From assembly GCA_031373545.1 (NCBI GenBank), contig JANMMT010000029.1, positions 15,542 through 79,541 of the forward strand: DNA of 64,000 nt, in the 5' to 3' direction. Under the pieces are notes generated by a model that saw nothing but the letters and a program-made list of their open reading frames with translations, was not told the origin of the DNA and did no database searches. The position numbers and the translations under genes are program-made. Positions 41,006-51,396 of the stretch are shown here, in pieces (position 1 is the first letter of the stretch; each line of letters opens with the position of its first letter). This DNA is from JADCCX01 sp031373545 (GTDB lineage: Bacteria; Pseudomonadota; Alphaproteobacteria; Rhizobiales; Beijerinckiaceae).

Positions 41006-41680
41006 ATGACCCCTCTTGATGGACCAGTTCTTGATGGACCGCGCCTGGCCCCCAAGTCCGGCAGCGCCAAACAGCTCGTGGTGTTTCTCCATGGCTACGG
41101 GGCCGATGGCAACGACCTCATCGGCATTGGCCGCCAGTGGGCTGCGCTGATGCCCGATGCGGCGTTTTCATCCCCCCACGCACCCGAGCCCTGCGTCATG
41201 AATCCATCGGGCAAACAGTGGTTCGGCCTCACCTTCCGTGACCCCAACGAGCGCTGGGTTGGTGTCAACCAGGCGCGTCCGGCGCTCGATGCTTACCTCG
41301 ACGCAGAACTGGCACGCTACGGGCTGGATGACAGCAAGCTTGTGCTCGTGGGCTTCAGCCAGGGCACGATGATGGCCCTGCATGTGGGCCTGCGCCGCGC
41401 CAAGGCCGCCGCCGCGATCGTGGGCTATTCCGGCATGCTGGCGGGGGATGAGCATCTCAAAGCCGAGGCGACCGTGAAGCCGCCCGTGCTGCTCATCCAC
41501 GGCGATCAGGATGAGGTCATTCCGGTGCAGGCGCTGTTTGTGGCCGCGAATGCCTTGGGCGCGGCGGAGATACCGGCGGAGTGGCACATCTCGGCGGGCC
41601 TGGGCCATGGCATCGACCCCGAGGGCCTGATGCACGGCCTCACCTTCATGGCGAAGGCTTTGAAACTGCGGATCGGTTGA
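41006..41680 (+). CDS. Phospholipase/carboxylesterase (alpha/beta hydrolase)
   Basis: The 224-residue protein matches the phospholipase/carboxylesterase family. It has the oxyanion-hole segment VVFLHGYGADGNDLIGIG, the nucleophile serine in LVGFSQGTMMALHVGL, the aspartate in LIHGDQDEVIPV, and the histidine in GLGHGIDPEGL. It hydrolyses esters in the cytoplasm; the natural substrate is unknown. GGAG lies before ATG 41006. Confidence 0.92.
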   Translation: MTPLDGPVLDGPRLAPKSGSAKQLVVFLHGYGADGNDLIGIGRQWAALMPDAAFSSPHAPEPCVMNPSGKQWFGLTFRDPNERWVGVNQARPALDAYLDAELARYGLDDSKLVLVGFSQGTMMALHVGLRRAKAAAAIVGYSGMLAGDEHLKAEATVKPPVLLIHGDQDEVIPVQALFVAANALGAAEIPAEWHISAGLGHGIDPEGLMHGLTFMAKALKLRIG

Positions 41681-41683
41681 ACG

Positions 41684-42247
41684 TCAAGCAATTTGATAGA
41701 AAAGCAGCTTCCTGTGGCTGCCGGTCTGCTTGAACAGGCCTTCGCGGGTCAGCTTTTCCACGATCGGAGCGGTGTTCTTCCAGCCATCCGAGCCGGTATA
41801 GAACACGATCTCGCCGTGCGGGTTCATCTGCTCGCAGAGGCGGCGCAGCACATCCTCATCGGTCATGCCGCCGTAGCTCGCGGTTTTCTCGCTCCAGAAT
41901 TCGCCCAGATGAAACATCGTGGCAATGTCGAATTTTGGCAGCAGCTTGCCATTGAAGAGATAGATGTCGCCGAAATGCATGGTGTAATTGCGCGACAGGC
42001 GCGGCTCGGCAATCGCCATCTGCACGAAGGCTTCGGTCTCACCGGGCGAGGCCGTGACGCCGATGAAGTGGTTCGGCTCGCCGTTCTTCAGGTTCTCGAC
42101 ACCCACCAAATGATGGCTGCCGGTTCCGAAGTGGTAGATGACTTTGCCCATGATCCCGGTGTCCTTGATCCATTCCATGAAATGCAGATCGCAGGGGCAC
42201 AGATCGAGATTGAGATCCCAGCTGGCATCCCAGAATTGCATGGTCAT
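41684..42247 (-). CDS. Unknown protein, possibly methyltransferase-like fold
   Basis: I do not recognise this 187-residue protein. VIYHFGTGSHHLVGVEN near residue 36 resembles a SAM-binding loop. DIATMFHLGEFW sits where methyltransferases carry motif IV. GEIVFYTGSDGW and the final HRKLLFYQIA fit late strands. There is no standard GxGxG signature. It also has a CPCDLHF segment near residue 17 with two close cysteines. GGAG precedes the ATG at 42247. It converges with the carboxylesterase gene, three bases between. Confidence 0.6.
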   Translation of the reverse strand: MTMQFWDASWDLNLDLCPCDLHFMEWIKDTGIMGKVIYHFGTGSHHLVGVENLKNGEPNHFIGVTASPGETEAFVQMAIAEPRLSRNYTMHFGDIYLFNGKLLPKFDIATMFHLGEFWSEKTASYGGMTDEDVLRRLCEQMNPHGEIVFYTGSDGWKNTAPIVEKLTREGLFKQTGSHRKLLFYQIA

Positions 42248-42311
42248 GGCGGTGTCTCCGAAGGGCCTCGTCGCTCGTTAGCCGAGACATTGTGACCGGG
42301 AGTTGAATGAA

Positions 42312-43457
<1,146 letters not shown>

Positions 43458-43490
43458 GGTGTCTTTCTTCAAACGGAGTGTTTCGCCAGC

Positions 43491-44657
43491 TTAGGCCGCG
43501 CGGCACTCGGCAATCAAGCGGCGCAAGAAGGCGTTGCAATTGTCGAGTTCGGACAGGGCGATCCATTCATCGGGCTTGTGCGCCTGCTCGATATTACCCG
43601 GCCCCACCACCACGGAAGGGATGCCCGCGATGGATTGGAACAGACTGGCCTCGGTGCCATAAGCGACCTTCGCGTGGTCGTTGCGGTTGGCAAGGCGCTT
43701 GGCCAGCGTCACGGCATCATGGTCAGGCGCGGTTTCCAACGCGGGCAGTTGCGGGCGCAGCTCGAAAGAAAAACCCGCCTCGGGGTCGATTGCCTGCATC
43801 CTGGGCGTCAATTCATCCTCGGCGTAGCGAATGAGCTGGTTGATGTAGGTCATGGGATCATCCGCGCTGATGGAGCGGCACTCGAACCAGCCCTCCGCAT
43901 GATGCGGCACGATGTTGGGTGAGGTGCCGCCGCTGAAGACGCCGCAGTGCAATGTGGAATGGGGCACGTCGTAGAGCGGGTCGCGGCGTCCGTCGGCTTC
44001 CAGCGCCTCCTCCATGTCCTTCAGGCGGGCGATCACCCGCGCGCCGTATTCGACGGCATTCACACCCTGGGGCGCGATGGAGGAATGCGCCGCCTTGCCC
44101 CGCACCTGCATGTGCACGCGCTGGCCGCCCTTGTGGCCGATCACCACCTGCATGGAGGACGGCTCGCCGATGAAGGCGGCCAGAGGCTTTGGTTCACGCG
44201 GGGCGATCTTGTGCAGCATGTCACGGACGCCGATGCAGCCGACCTCCTCATCGTAACTGTAGGCGAGGTGGATGGGTGTCTTCAGCTCAGCCTTCACCAT
44301 CTCGGGCACCATCGCCAGCGTGCAGGCGAGAAAGCCCTTCATGTCGCAGGCGCCGCGCCCATAGGCACGGTCTTCGCTCACGCGCAGCGCAAAGGGGTCC
44401 GTGGCCCAGACCTGCTCATCCACAGGCACCACGTCCATATGGGCCGAAAGCACGTAGCCGGGAACGTCCTTCGGGCCGATGATGGCATAGAGGCTGTGCT
44501 TCTGCCCTGTGGCATCCGGAAAGCGCTCCACTTCAATGCCGTACCGCGCAAGGTAATCCGTAATCCAATCCGCACAGGGAATGTTGCTGTTGCGGCTCGT
44601 GGTGTCGAACCCCACCAGCGCAGTCAGGATCTCGAGGGTGGTCGTGCGGTCAGTCAT
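43491..44657 (-). CDS. argE: Acetylornithine deacetylase-like enzyme (M20 family)
   Basis: The 388-residue protein has the M20 dizinc motifs LSAHMDVVPV, RGACDMKGFLA, SYDEEVGCIG and IGEPSSMQ, the lid-domain AAHSS and the final GPGNIEQAHKPDEW. The pattern is that of ArgE, which removes acetyl from N-acetylornithine. Alphaproteobacteria usually recycle acetyl through ArgJ, and this copy sits beside a LysR gene and a peptide transporter, so it may act on another N-acyl amino acid in a catabolic locus (inference). Confidence 0.85.
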   Translation of the reverse strand: MTDRTTTLEILTALVGFDTTSRNSNIPCADWITDYLARYGIEVERFPDATGQKHSLYAIIGPKDVPGYVLSAHMDVVPVDEQVWATDPFALRVSEDRAYGRGACDMKGFLACTLAMVPEMVKAELKTPIHLAYSYDEEVGCIGVRDMLHKIAPREPKPLAAFIGEPSSMQVVIGHKGGQRVHMQVRGKAAHSSIAPQGVNAVEYGARVIARLKDMEEALEADGRRDPLYDVPHSTLHCGVFSGGTSPNIVPHHAEGWFECRSISADDPMTYINQLIRYAEDELTPRMQAIDPEAGFSFELRPQLPALETAPDHDAVTLAKRLANRNDHAKVAYGTEASLFQSIAGIPSVVVGPGNIEQAHKPDEWIALSELDNCNAFLRRLIAECRAA

Positions 44658-44666
44658 GACAGGCTT

Positions 44667-45599
44667 TCAGTGCACAGGTGTGGAGAGGCCATCCGCCGCC
44701 TGCTCGCGGCGAATGAAATCCGCAAAGCGGCGGGCGGCGGGCGGAGTGGGAATCGCGGCTGGAAAAACGAAGGCGGTCTCGAAGGGCACCAGCGGCGCAA
44801 AGGGGATAAGCGCCACATCCCCATCGCCCCGAAACGCCACCGGGAACGGATTGAGCAGCGTGAAACCCAGGCCGCTGCGGGCCAGTTCATAGGCCACGGC
44901 GGAGGTGGCGGCCTCCACGACAATCCGCGGGCGCACACCCTCAGCGGCGAAGATGCGATCGAGAATCGCGCGCACGGCAAAGCGGCGCGTCAGCGCAATG
45001 AAGTTCTCACCGTCGAGATCGGCAGCCTTGAGTTCCGCCATGCCCGCAAGACGGTGACTGCGTGACACGACCACATGAATACGCGCCCGCCGGAACGGCT
45101 CAAACACGACAGTGGGCACAGCCGGCTGTGCATCGCTGATGCCGATGTCGAAGCTGCCCTCGGCGGTTTTGGCGAGGACGTCGCCCGTGGTGCCGACCTC
45201 GATCAGCAGATGTGTCTGCGGCTCGGAGCGCGCGAAGGCCGCCAGCAGCGGCGGCAAAAACCGATGCGCGATGGTCGGCGGCGCGATGAGGCGGATGCTG
45301 GCGGGCTGGCCTTTTTCCGGGTTGCTGCGCCCCACCCGGTCCAGCGTGTCGAACACGGGCTGCGTGGATTGATAGAGGATCAAGCCTTCGGGCGTGGGCA
45401 CAAGCCGCCCGCCCTCGCGCACGAACAGTTGCTTGCCGATGCGCGCCTCCAGTTGTTGAATCGCACGGGAAATGGCGGGCTGCGACAGGCCCAGCAGACT
45501 GGCCGCCGATGTGGTCTTGCGCGATTCAATCAGCGCATGCAGCGCTTCAAGCTCCCGCAGTGTCGGGCGCTGATCACGGTTGTGTTGGCTTAAATGCAT
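44667..45599 (-). CDS. LysR-family transcriptional regulator
   Basis: The 310-residue regulator has the N-terminal winged helix (LRELEALHALIESRKTTSAA and SQPAISRAIQQLEARIGKQL) and a C-terminal periplasmic-binding-like effector domain with IRLIAPPTIAHRFLPPLL. It is divergent from the oligopeptide ABC transporter and heads the ArgE/PLP lyase genes, nine bases upstream of argE, so it probably controls both directions. A GCATA-N4-TATGC palindrome overlaps its own ATG, suggesting autoregulation. Confidence 0.93.
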   Translation of the reverse strand: MHLSQHNRDQRPTLRELEALHALIESRKTTSAASLLGLSQPAISRAIQQLEARIGKQLFVREGGRLVPTPEGLILYQSTQPVFDTLDRVGRSNPEKGQPASIRLIAPPTIAHRFLPPLLAAFARSEPQTHLLIEVGTTGDVLAKTAEGSFDIGISDAQPAVPTVVFEPFRRARIHVVVSRSHRLAGMAELKAADLDGENFIALTRRFAVRAILDRIFAAEGVRPRIVVEAATSAVAYELARSGLGFTLLNPFPVAFRGDGDVALIPFAPLVPFETAFVFPAAIPTPPAARRFADFIRREQAADGLSTPVH

Positions 45600-45661
45600 A
45601 TTTTTATGCGCTCATCACATACTTATCCGGCTTTACAATGCTATCAACGCATATAGCATGC
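45596..45661. promoter_or_regulatory. Candidate LysR operators in the divergent promoter
   Basis: GCATATTTTTATGC (45596-45609, arms GCATA/TATGC) overlaps the LysR start codon. GCATATAGCATGC (45649-45661, arms GCAT/ATGC) lies 52 bases away. Two related dyads in the divergent region fit the recognition and activation sites of a LysR regulator. Confidence 0.45.
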
Positions 45662-45785
45662 CGTCAACTGCCACTCCCGCATTTCGCCCTTGAACACGGC
45701 GCGCAGGAGTGCAGATTGAAAAGAATGTGGGCGGGAAGCCGATAAGGCCTTCCAGGCGCTCGTGATCATTTGAGGGAGTTCAGGA

Positions 45786-47378
45786 ATGCTCAACCGGACA
45801 CTGCTACTGGCCAGCGCCGCTTTTGTGGCTGCCCACACGTTGCAACCCCAAGCCGCAAACGCGCAGGAATTGCGCGTGGGCATGTCCTCCGAGCCCAGCT
45901 CGATCGACCCGCACTATCACAACCTCACACCCAACAACATGCTGTCCCGTCAGGTGTTCGAGCCGCTGGTCGGCCAGGACAAGACACAGACGCTCGTTCC
46001 GGCCCTTGCCGAGAGCTGGAAGGCGATCGACGAAACGACCTGGGAATTCAAGCTGCGCCGCAACGTGAAGTTCCACGATGGTTCGGATTTCACGGCCGAT
46101 GACGTGGTCGCCACGTTCGAGCGGGCGCCCAACGTGCCGCGCAGCCCGTCGAGCTTTGCACCCTATATTCGCGGCAAGACGCTGGAGAAGGTCGACAGCC
46201 ACACCATCCGCATCAAGACCGCCTCGCCCGCGCCCCTGACGCCGACGGACCTTTCCACCTTTGGCATCATTCCCAAGACCTGCAAGGACACGACGACCGA
46301 GGATTTCAACGGGTTGAAATGCGCGGCGGGCGGCACGGGGCCTTACAAGTACACCGATTTCAAACCGGGTGACCGCGTGGTTCTCGCGCGCAACGATGCC
46401 CATTGGGGTGGCAAACAGCCTTGGGAGAAGGCCACCTTCCGCTTCATGTCCTCGTCTCCGACCCGCGTGGCGGCATTGCTTGCGGGTGATGTCGACCTGA
46501 TCGAGAACGTGCCGACGGCCGATGTCGCGCGCCTGAAAGCTGATCCCAAAATCAATGTGGTCAGCACGGTATCAAACCGCATCATCTACTTCCACATGGA
46601 CCAGTTCCGCGATGTGTCGCCCTACATCAAGGGTCGTGACAATGCCGAAATCAAGAACCCGCTCCTCAACGTCAAGGTGCGCCAGGCGCTCTCCATGGCG
46701 TTGAACCGCCCGGCCATCGTCGAGCGCATCATGGAGAAGGAAGCGATCCCGGCCGGGCAGCTGCTGGCGGATCAGTTCTTCGGCACGTCGAAGAAGATCA
46801 AACCGACCGCATTCAACCTCGACGGGGCGAAAAAACTGCTGACCGAAGCGGGCTACCCCAACGGCTTCAAGATGAAAATCCACGGCCCCAACGGGCGCTA
46901 TGTGAATGACACCCGCATCATCGAGGCGGCCGCGCAGATGTGGACGCGCCTTGGCCTTGAAGTGGAGGTGGAAACGCTGCCGCCTGCCAACTTCTTCTCG
47001 CGCGGCTCACAGGGCGGCGCAAACAACACGCCGGAATTTTCGCTCATCCTCGTGGGTTGGGGCGCCGGCACGGGCGAAAACTCCGACTCGCTCAAGGCGC
47101 TGCTGGGCACCTTCAGCCGCGAAAAGGGCATGGGTGCGGCCAACCGCGGGCGCTACTCCAACCCGGCCTTCGATGCCAAGGTCGAGGAGGGGCTGCGCAC
47201 GGTGGACGACGCCAAGCGCGCCGCGCTCTTCGCGGAAGCCACCGACATCGGCATGGCGGATGTGGGCGTCATTCCCTCGCATTACCAGCTCAACACCTGG
47301 GCCAAGCGCCGCGACATCAACTACGAGGCACGCTCGGATGAATACACCCTTGCCATGAGTGCCAGCCGCGCCCGCTGA
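45786..47378 (+). CDS. Oligopeptide ABC transporter substrate-binding protein
   Basis: The 530-residue periplasmic binding protein (SBP family 5) has a signal peptide ending ANA-QE at about residue 27. Family segments are SIDPHYHNLTPNNMLSRQVF, ESWKAIDETTWEFKLRRNVK with FHDGSDFTADDV, and the mid-domain NVKVRQALSMALNRPAIV. It captures peptides or related ligands for the permease encoded downstream. GGGAG precedes the ATG. A GC-only hairpin after the stop probably sets its high output relative to the permease genes. Confidence 0.93.
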   Translation: MLNRTLLLASAAFVAAHTLQPQAANAQELRVGMSSEPSSIDPHYHNLTPNNMLSRQVFEPLVGQDKTQTLVPALAESWKAIDETTWEFKLRRNVKFHDGSDFTADDVVATFERAPNVPRSPSSFAPYIRGKTLEKVDSHTIRIKTASPAPLTPTDLSTFGIIPKTCKDTTTEDFNGLKCAAGGTGPYKYTDFKPGDRVVLARNDAHWGGKQPWEKATFRFMSSSPTRVAALLAGDVDLIENVPTADVARLKADPKINVVSTVSNRIIYFHMDQFRDVSPYIKGRDNAEIKNPLLNVKVRQALSMALNRPAIVERIMEKEAIPAGQLLADQFFGTSKKIKPTAFNLDGAKKLLTEAGYPNGFKMKIHGPNGRYVNDTRIIEAAAQMWTRLGLEVEVETLPPANFFSRGSQGGANNTPEFSLILVGWGAGTGENSDSLKALLGTFSREKGMGAANRGRYSNPAFDAKVEEGLRTVDDAKRAALFAEATDIGMADVGVIPSHYQLNTWAKRRDINYEARSDEYTLAMSASRAR

Positions 47379-47391
47379 GCCCATCAACACT

Positions 47392-47413
47392 GCCCCTGCC
47401 TGCGGGCAGGGGC
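47392..47413 (+). promoter_or_regulatory. Strong stem-loop between binding-protein and permease genes
   Basis: GCCCCTGCC (47392-47400) pairs perfectly with GGCAGGGGC (47405-47413) around TGCG. It has no following T-run, so it more likely stabilises the upstream mRNA or partly blocks read-through than ends transcription fully. Confidence 0.65.
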
Positions 47414-47493
47414 CACGCCCCACCCTCCGCCAGTTAACCGCCCTTCGCCAGTTGACCGTCCTCCGCCCGAGGGCCAAGGACCCCGCGCATCCC

Positions 47494-48471
47494 ATGTTTG
47501 CTTTCATCCTCAGACGATTGGCTCAGTCCGCCGGCGTGATCCTGGCGATGATCGTCATCGTTTTCTTTGGCGTGAACGTGGTGGGCGACCCCACATGGAT
47601 GCTCGTATCCCCCGACATGCCGCCCGACCAGGTGGAGGAAACGCGGCGCAACTTCGGACTCGATCTGCCGATCTACCATCAGTTCTGGATCTTCTTCAAA
47701 GGCGCGCTGACGGGCGATCTGGGGCGTTCGTTCGTGCACGGCGAACCCGCCATTCATCTCGTGCTGTCGCGTATGCCGGCCACGCTGGAACTCGCACTCG
47801 TCGCGCTGTTTCTCGCCATCCTGATCGGCCTGCCGCTCGGGCTCTATGCCGGCCTCAGGCCCGACAGCAAGGGCGCGCGCGCCATCATGGCGGTGTCGAT
47901 CCTCGGGTTTTCGCTGCCGACGTTCTGGGTCGGTCTGATGATGATCATGGTGTTTTCGGTCTCGCTCGGCTGGCTGCCGGCAACGGGGCGCGGGGCGACC
48001 GCGAGCCTGCTGGGCTGGCAGACCTCGCTGCTGACGTTCAATGGCTGGAGCCATGTGCTGCTGCCCGCGCTCAACCTGGCGCTCTTGAAAATCAGCCTCG
48101 TTATCCGCCTGGCGCGGGCCGGGACCCGCGAGGCCGCCTTGCAGGATTACGTGAAGTTTGCCCGCGCCAAAGGTTTGTCGCCCCGCCGCATCGTGGGCGT
48201 GCACATCCTGAAGAACATCATGATTCCCATCGTGACGGTGCTGGGCCTCGAACTGGGTTCGCTGATTGCATTCTCGGTCGTGACCGAAACCATCTTCGCC
48301 TGGCCGGGCATGGGCAAACTGCTGCTGGAATCCATCCAGCGGCTCGATCGCCCTGTCATCGTGGCCTATGTGATCGTGGTCGTGGTGCTGTTCGTGACCA
48401 TCAATCTTCTGGTCGATATCGTTTATTCGCTGCTGGATCCGCGCGTGCGGGTCTCCGAGGCCAAAGCATGA
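47494..48471 (+). CDS. Oligopeptide ABC transporter permease, DppB type
   Basis: The 325-residue inner-membrane permease starts MFAFILRRLAQSAGVILAMI, has six helices and the ABC-contact loop (EAALQDYVKFARAKGLSPRR, the EAA motif). VVTETIFAWPGMGKLL is characteristic of DppB/OppB. ATG at 47494 is the family start; a longer frame upstream crosses the hairpin and is unlikely. Its stop overlaps the start of the second permease (ATGA). Confidence 0.95.
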   Translation: MFAFILRRLAQSAGVILAMIVIVFFGVNVVGDPTWMLVSPDMPPDQVEETRRNFGLDLPIYHQFWIFFKGALTGDLGRSFVHGEPAIHLVLSRMPATLELALVALFLAILIGLPLGLYAGLRPDSKGARAIMAVSILGFSLPTFWVGLMMIMVFSVSLGWLPATGRGATASLLGWQTSLLTFNGWSHVLLPALNLALLKISLVIRLARAGTREAALQDYVKFARAKGLSPRRIVGVHILKNIMIPIVTVLGLELGSLIAFSVVTETIFAWPGMGKLLLESIQRLDRPVIVAYVIVVVVLFVTINLLVDIVYSLLDPRVRVSEAKA

Positions 48472-49367
48472 GTGCCGCTCTCCCGACGACACGCGAGGAG
48501 ACGCCGTTTGCGCGTTTCGCCAAGCAATTCCTGGAGGACCGCGTGGCCCTGACGGGCCTTGTGCTGATCCTGATCATCGTTGCGCTGGCCCTCCTGGCGC
48601 CCGTGATTGCGCCGCAGAACCCCTATGACCTTGCCAGTGTGGACATCATGGATGCGCGCCAGCGCCCGGGCACGGTTGCGAGCGACGGCTTCACCATGTG
48701 GCTCGGGTCGGACGGCGTCGGCCGCGACCTGTGGTCGGGCATTCTCTACGGCCTGCGCATCAGCCTTGCGGTGGGTGCGCTCTCGGGCCTGCTGGCAGCC
48801 AGCTTCGGCATGACGGTTGGGCTCATCGCAGCCTATGCGGGCGGGCGCGTCGAGAGCATCATCATGCGCATTGTCGATCTCCAACTGTCGTTGCCTGCCG
48901 TGCTGGTGGCCCTCATTCTGGTGGCCTCACTGGGCAAGGGCATGGACAAGATCATCATTGCCCTCGTGGTGGTGCAATGGGCCTACTACGCCCGCACCGT
49001 GCGCGGCTCGGCGCTGGTGGAGCGGCGCAAGGAATATGTGGAGGCGGCGCAATCGTTGGGCCTCAGCCATACGCGCACGGTGTTCAAGCACATTCTCCCC
49101 AACGTGCTGGCCCCGGTCATCGTCATCGCCACGGTGCAGACGGCCCATGCGATTGCGCTCGAAGCCACGCTGTCGTTTCTGGGCGTGGGCCTGCCGCAGA
49201 CCGAGCCGTCGCTGGGCGTGCTGATCTCCAACGGCTTTCAATACATGCTGTCGGGCAGCTACTGGATTTCGACCTTCCCCGGTATTGCGCTGCTGCTGAC
49301 CATCGTGGCCGTCAATCTGGTCGGCGACCGCCTGCGCGATGTGCTGAATCCGAGGCTCGAGAAATGA
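48468..49367 (+). CDS. Oligopeptide ABC transporter permease, DppC type
   Basis: The 299-residue permease partner has an N-terminal helix (LTGLVLILIIVALALLAPVIAP), the GSDGVGRDLWSGILYGLRIS segment, and the EAA loop RRKEYVEAAQSLGLSHTRT. LEATLSFLGVGLPQTEPSLG is the DppC signature. It overlaps both neighbouring genes by ATGA, forming a tightly coupled operon. Confidence 0.95.
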   Translation: MSAALPTTREETPFARFAKQFLEDRVALTGLVLILIIVALALLAPVIAPQNPYDLASVDIMDARQRPGTVASDGFTMWLGSDGVGRDLWSGILYGLRISLAVGALSGLLAASFGMTVGLIAAYAGGRVESIIMRIVDLQLSLPAVLVALILVASLGKGMDKIIIALVVVQWAYYARTVRGSALVERRKEYVEAAQSLGLSHTRTVFKHILPNVLAPVIVIATVQTAHAIALEATLSFLGVGLPQTEPSLGVLISNGFQYMLSGSYWISTFPGIALLLTIVAVNLVGDRLRDVLNPRLEK

Positions 49368-50347
49368 GCGAGCCGGTCCTCTCCGTCACCAACCTCAAGA
49401 CGCATTTCTTCACGCGCGGCGGCGTGGTGAAGTCGGTCGACGGCATCTCGTTCGACGTCAAGCGCGGCGAAGTGCTGGGCCTTGTGGGCGAATCGGGCTC
49501 GGGCAAATCCGTTACCGGCTTTTCGATCATGGGCCTTGTCGATCCGCCGGGCCGCATCGTGGAAGGCTCCATCAAGCTCAATGGGCGCGAGATGGTGGGC
49601 GTGCCGGACAGCGCCATGCGCCGCGTCAGGGGCAAGGAGATCGCCATGATCTTCCAGGACCCGATGATGACGCTGAACCCGGTGCTGCGCATCGACACCC
49701 AGATGATCGAGGCCGTCACCGCCCATGATTCCGTCAGCAAGGATATCGCCCGACAGCGCGCGCGCGATGCGTTGGGCAAGGTCGGCATTCCCTCGCCCGA
49801 GGAGCGCCTCAGCGCCTACCCGCACCAGTTCTCCGGCGGCATGCGCCAGCGCGTCGCCATCGCGATTGCATTGCTGCACCAGCCTGCGCTGATCGTCTGC
49901 GACGAGCCGACGACCGCGCTGGATGTCACGATCCAGAGCCAGATCCTGGCTGAAATGCAGAAGCTTTGCGCCGCAACCGGCACTTCGCTGATCTGGGTGA
50001 CCCATGATCTCACGGTTGTTGCTGGCCTCGCGGACCGTCTGGCCGTGATGTACGCCGGGCGTATCGTGGAACTGGGCGGCATTGACGGCGTGCTCGATCA
50101 TCCGCTGCATCCCTATACCGACGGCCTGCTGGGCTCGGTGCCCTCACGCGCAGTGCGCGGCGAGCCGTTGCGGCAGATTCCGGGCTCGGCCCCCTCGCTC
50201 GGGCGCTTGCCGGAGGGCTGTGCCTTTCGCCCCCGCTGCCCGCGCGCAACCGATATCTGCCGCGAAGTGCCGGGCGAGAGCGCCTTTGGCGGCGGGCGCA
50301 TGGCGCGCTGCTTTCATCCGCTGACAGGCGCAGAGCAGGCTGCATGA
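49364..50347 (+). CDS. Oligopeptide ABC transporter ATPase, DppD type
   Basis: The 327-residue ATPase has Walker A GLVGESGSGKSVTGFS, signature HQFSGGMRQRVAIAIAL, Walker B LIVCDEPTTALDVT, and H-loop WVTHDL. The C-terminal oligopeptide extension has the cysteine cluster CAFRPRCPRATDIC, which binds an iron-sulfur cluster in related Dpp proteins. ATGA overlaps link it to dppC- and dppF-like genes. Confidence 0.95.
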   Translation: MSEPVLSVTNLKTHFFTRGGVVKSVDGISFDVKRGEVLGLVGESGSGKSVTGFSIMGLVDPPGRIVEGSIKLNGREMVGVPDSAMRRVRGKEIAMIFQDPMMTLNPVLRIDTQMIEAVTAHDSVSKDIARQRARDALGKVGIPSPEERLSAYPHQFSGGMRQRVAIAIALLHQPALIVCDEPTTALDVTIQSQILAEMQKLCAATGTSLIWVTHDLTVVAGLADRLAVMYAGRIVELGGIDGVLDHPLHPYTDGLLGSVPSRAVRGEPLRQIPGSAPSLGRLPEGCAFRPRCPRATDICREVPGESAFGGGRMARCFHPLTGAEQAA

Positions 50348-51342
50348 ACATGACACAGCCCATCATCGCGCTCCAGAATATCTCCAAGCGCTTTTCCAAG
50401 CCGCTGGATTTTGCCGCCAAGCTCGCCAACCGCCTCGGGGCCAACAACCGCGCCATCACGGTGCACGCGGTGGACGGCGTGGATCTCGCCATCCAGCCCG
50501 GTGAAGTGGTGGGCCTTGTGGGCGAGTCCGGCTGCGGCAAGTCCACGCTCGGGCGCGTGGTGGCGGGCATTCACGCCCCCTCGGCTGGCCATATGCTGTG
50601 GAAGGGCGAGGAGGTCAGCACGCTCTCCCATGAGGCCCGCAAGCGGGCGACGCTGGCCGTGCAGATGATCTTCCAGGATCCCATGTCGTCGCTCAACCCG
50701 CGCATGCGGGTCAACGACATCATCGGCGAGGCGCCTGTGGTGCACGGGTTGATTTCTGCGCGCGAGCAGGACGACTACGTGGCCGAAATGCTCGCCAAGG
50801 TCGGGCTCGACCCCAGCTACACACGGCGTTATCCGCACCAGTTCTCGGGCGGGCAGCGGGCGCGCATCGGCATTGCACGCGCGCTGGCGGTGAAACCGGA
50901 GTTTCTGGTCTGCGACGAGAGTGTCGCGGCACTCGACGTCTCGATCCAGGCGCAGGTGCTCAACCTGTTCATGCAGCTCAGGCGCGACCTTAATCTGACG
51001 TATCTCTTCATCAGCCACGATCTGGGCGTGGTGCATCACATCGCCGACCGCGTGGTCATCATGTATCTGGGCCGCGTGGTGGAAAGCGCTCCGGCTGACG
51101 CGTTGTTCAAGGCCCCCAACCATCCCTACACGCAGGCGCTCTTGGCCAATGTGCCGCGGCTTGATGCGCGCAAGAAAACCTTTGCCGTGATCAAGGGGGA
51201 AATCCCCTCCCCCATCAATCCGCCCGGCGGCTGCCATTTTCATCCGCGCTGCCCATTCGTGATGGAACGCTGCAAGAGCGAGCGGCCAGCCCTGCGGGAG
51301 ATCGCGCCCGGCCGCATGAGCGCCTGCCACCTCAACGGGTGA
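50344..51342 (+). CDS. Oligopeptide ABC transporter ATPase, DppF type
   Basis: The 332-residue second ATPase has Walker A GLVGESGCGKSTLGRVV, signature HQFSGGQRARIGIARAL and Walker B FLVCDESVAALDVS (the usual P-T replaced by S-V). The H-loop FISHDLGVV and the C-terminal GGCHFHPRCPFVMERC follow. It ends the transporter operon. The Xre-RES module starts 52 bases downstream with its own promoter. Confidence 0.95.
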   Translation: MNMTQPIIALQNISKRFSKPLDFAAKLANRLGANNRAITVHAVDGVDLAIQPGEVVGLVGESGCGKSTLGRVVAGIHAPSAGHMLWKGEEVSTLSHEARKRATLAVQMIFQDPMSSLNPRMRVNDIIGEAPVVHGLISAREQDDYVAEMLAKVGLDPSYTRRYPHQFSGGQRARIGIARALAVKPEFLVCDESVAALDVSIQAQVLNLFMQLRRDLNLTYLFISHDLGVVHHIADRVVIMYLGRVVESAPADALFKAPNHPYTQALLANVPRLDARKKTFAVIKGEIPSPINPPGGCHFHPRCPFVMERCKSERPALREIAPGRMSACHLNG

Positions 51343-51357
51343 GGTGATGGGACGCCA

Positions 51358-51396
51358 TTGACTTCTGCGGAAATTTATTGTAATAGATATTTCTAT
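51358..51396 (+). promoter_or_regulatory. Promoter and operator of the Xre-RES module
   Basis: TTGACT (51358-51363), 17 bases, TAATAG (51381-51386) is close to the sigma70 consensus. The ATG at 51395 follows only eight bases after the -10, so the mRNA should be leaderless or nearly so. ATAGA (51383-51387) and TCTAT (51392-51396) form an inverted repeat over the -10 and start codon, a likely site for the antitoxin to bind. Confidence 0.6.

Noticed and set aside
47595..48467. Long upstream extension of the DppC-type permease frame
   Set aside because: It runs inside the first permease gene in another frame; the ATG at 48468 with ATGA coupling gives the normal DppC start.
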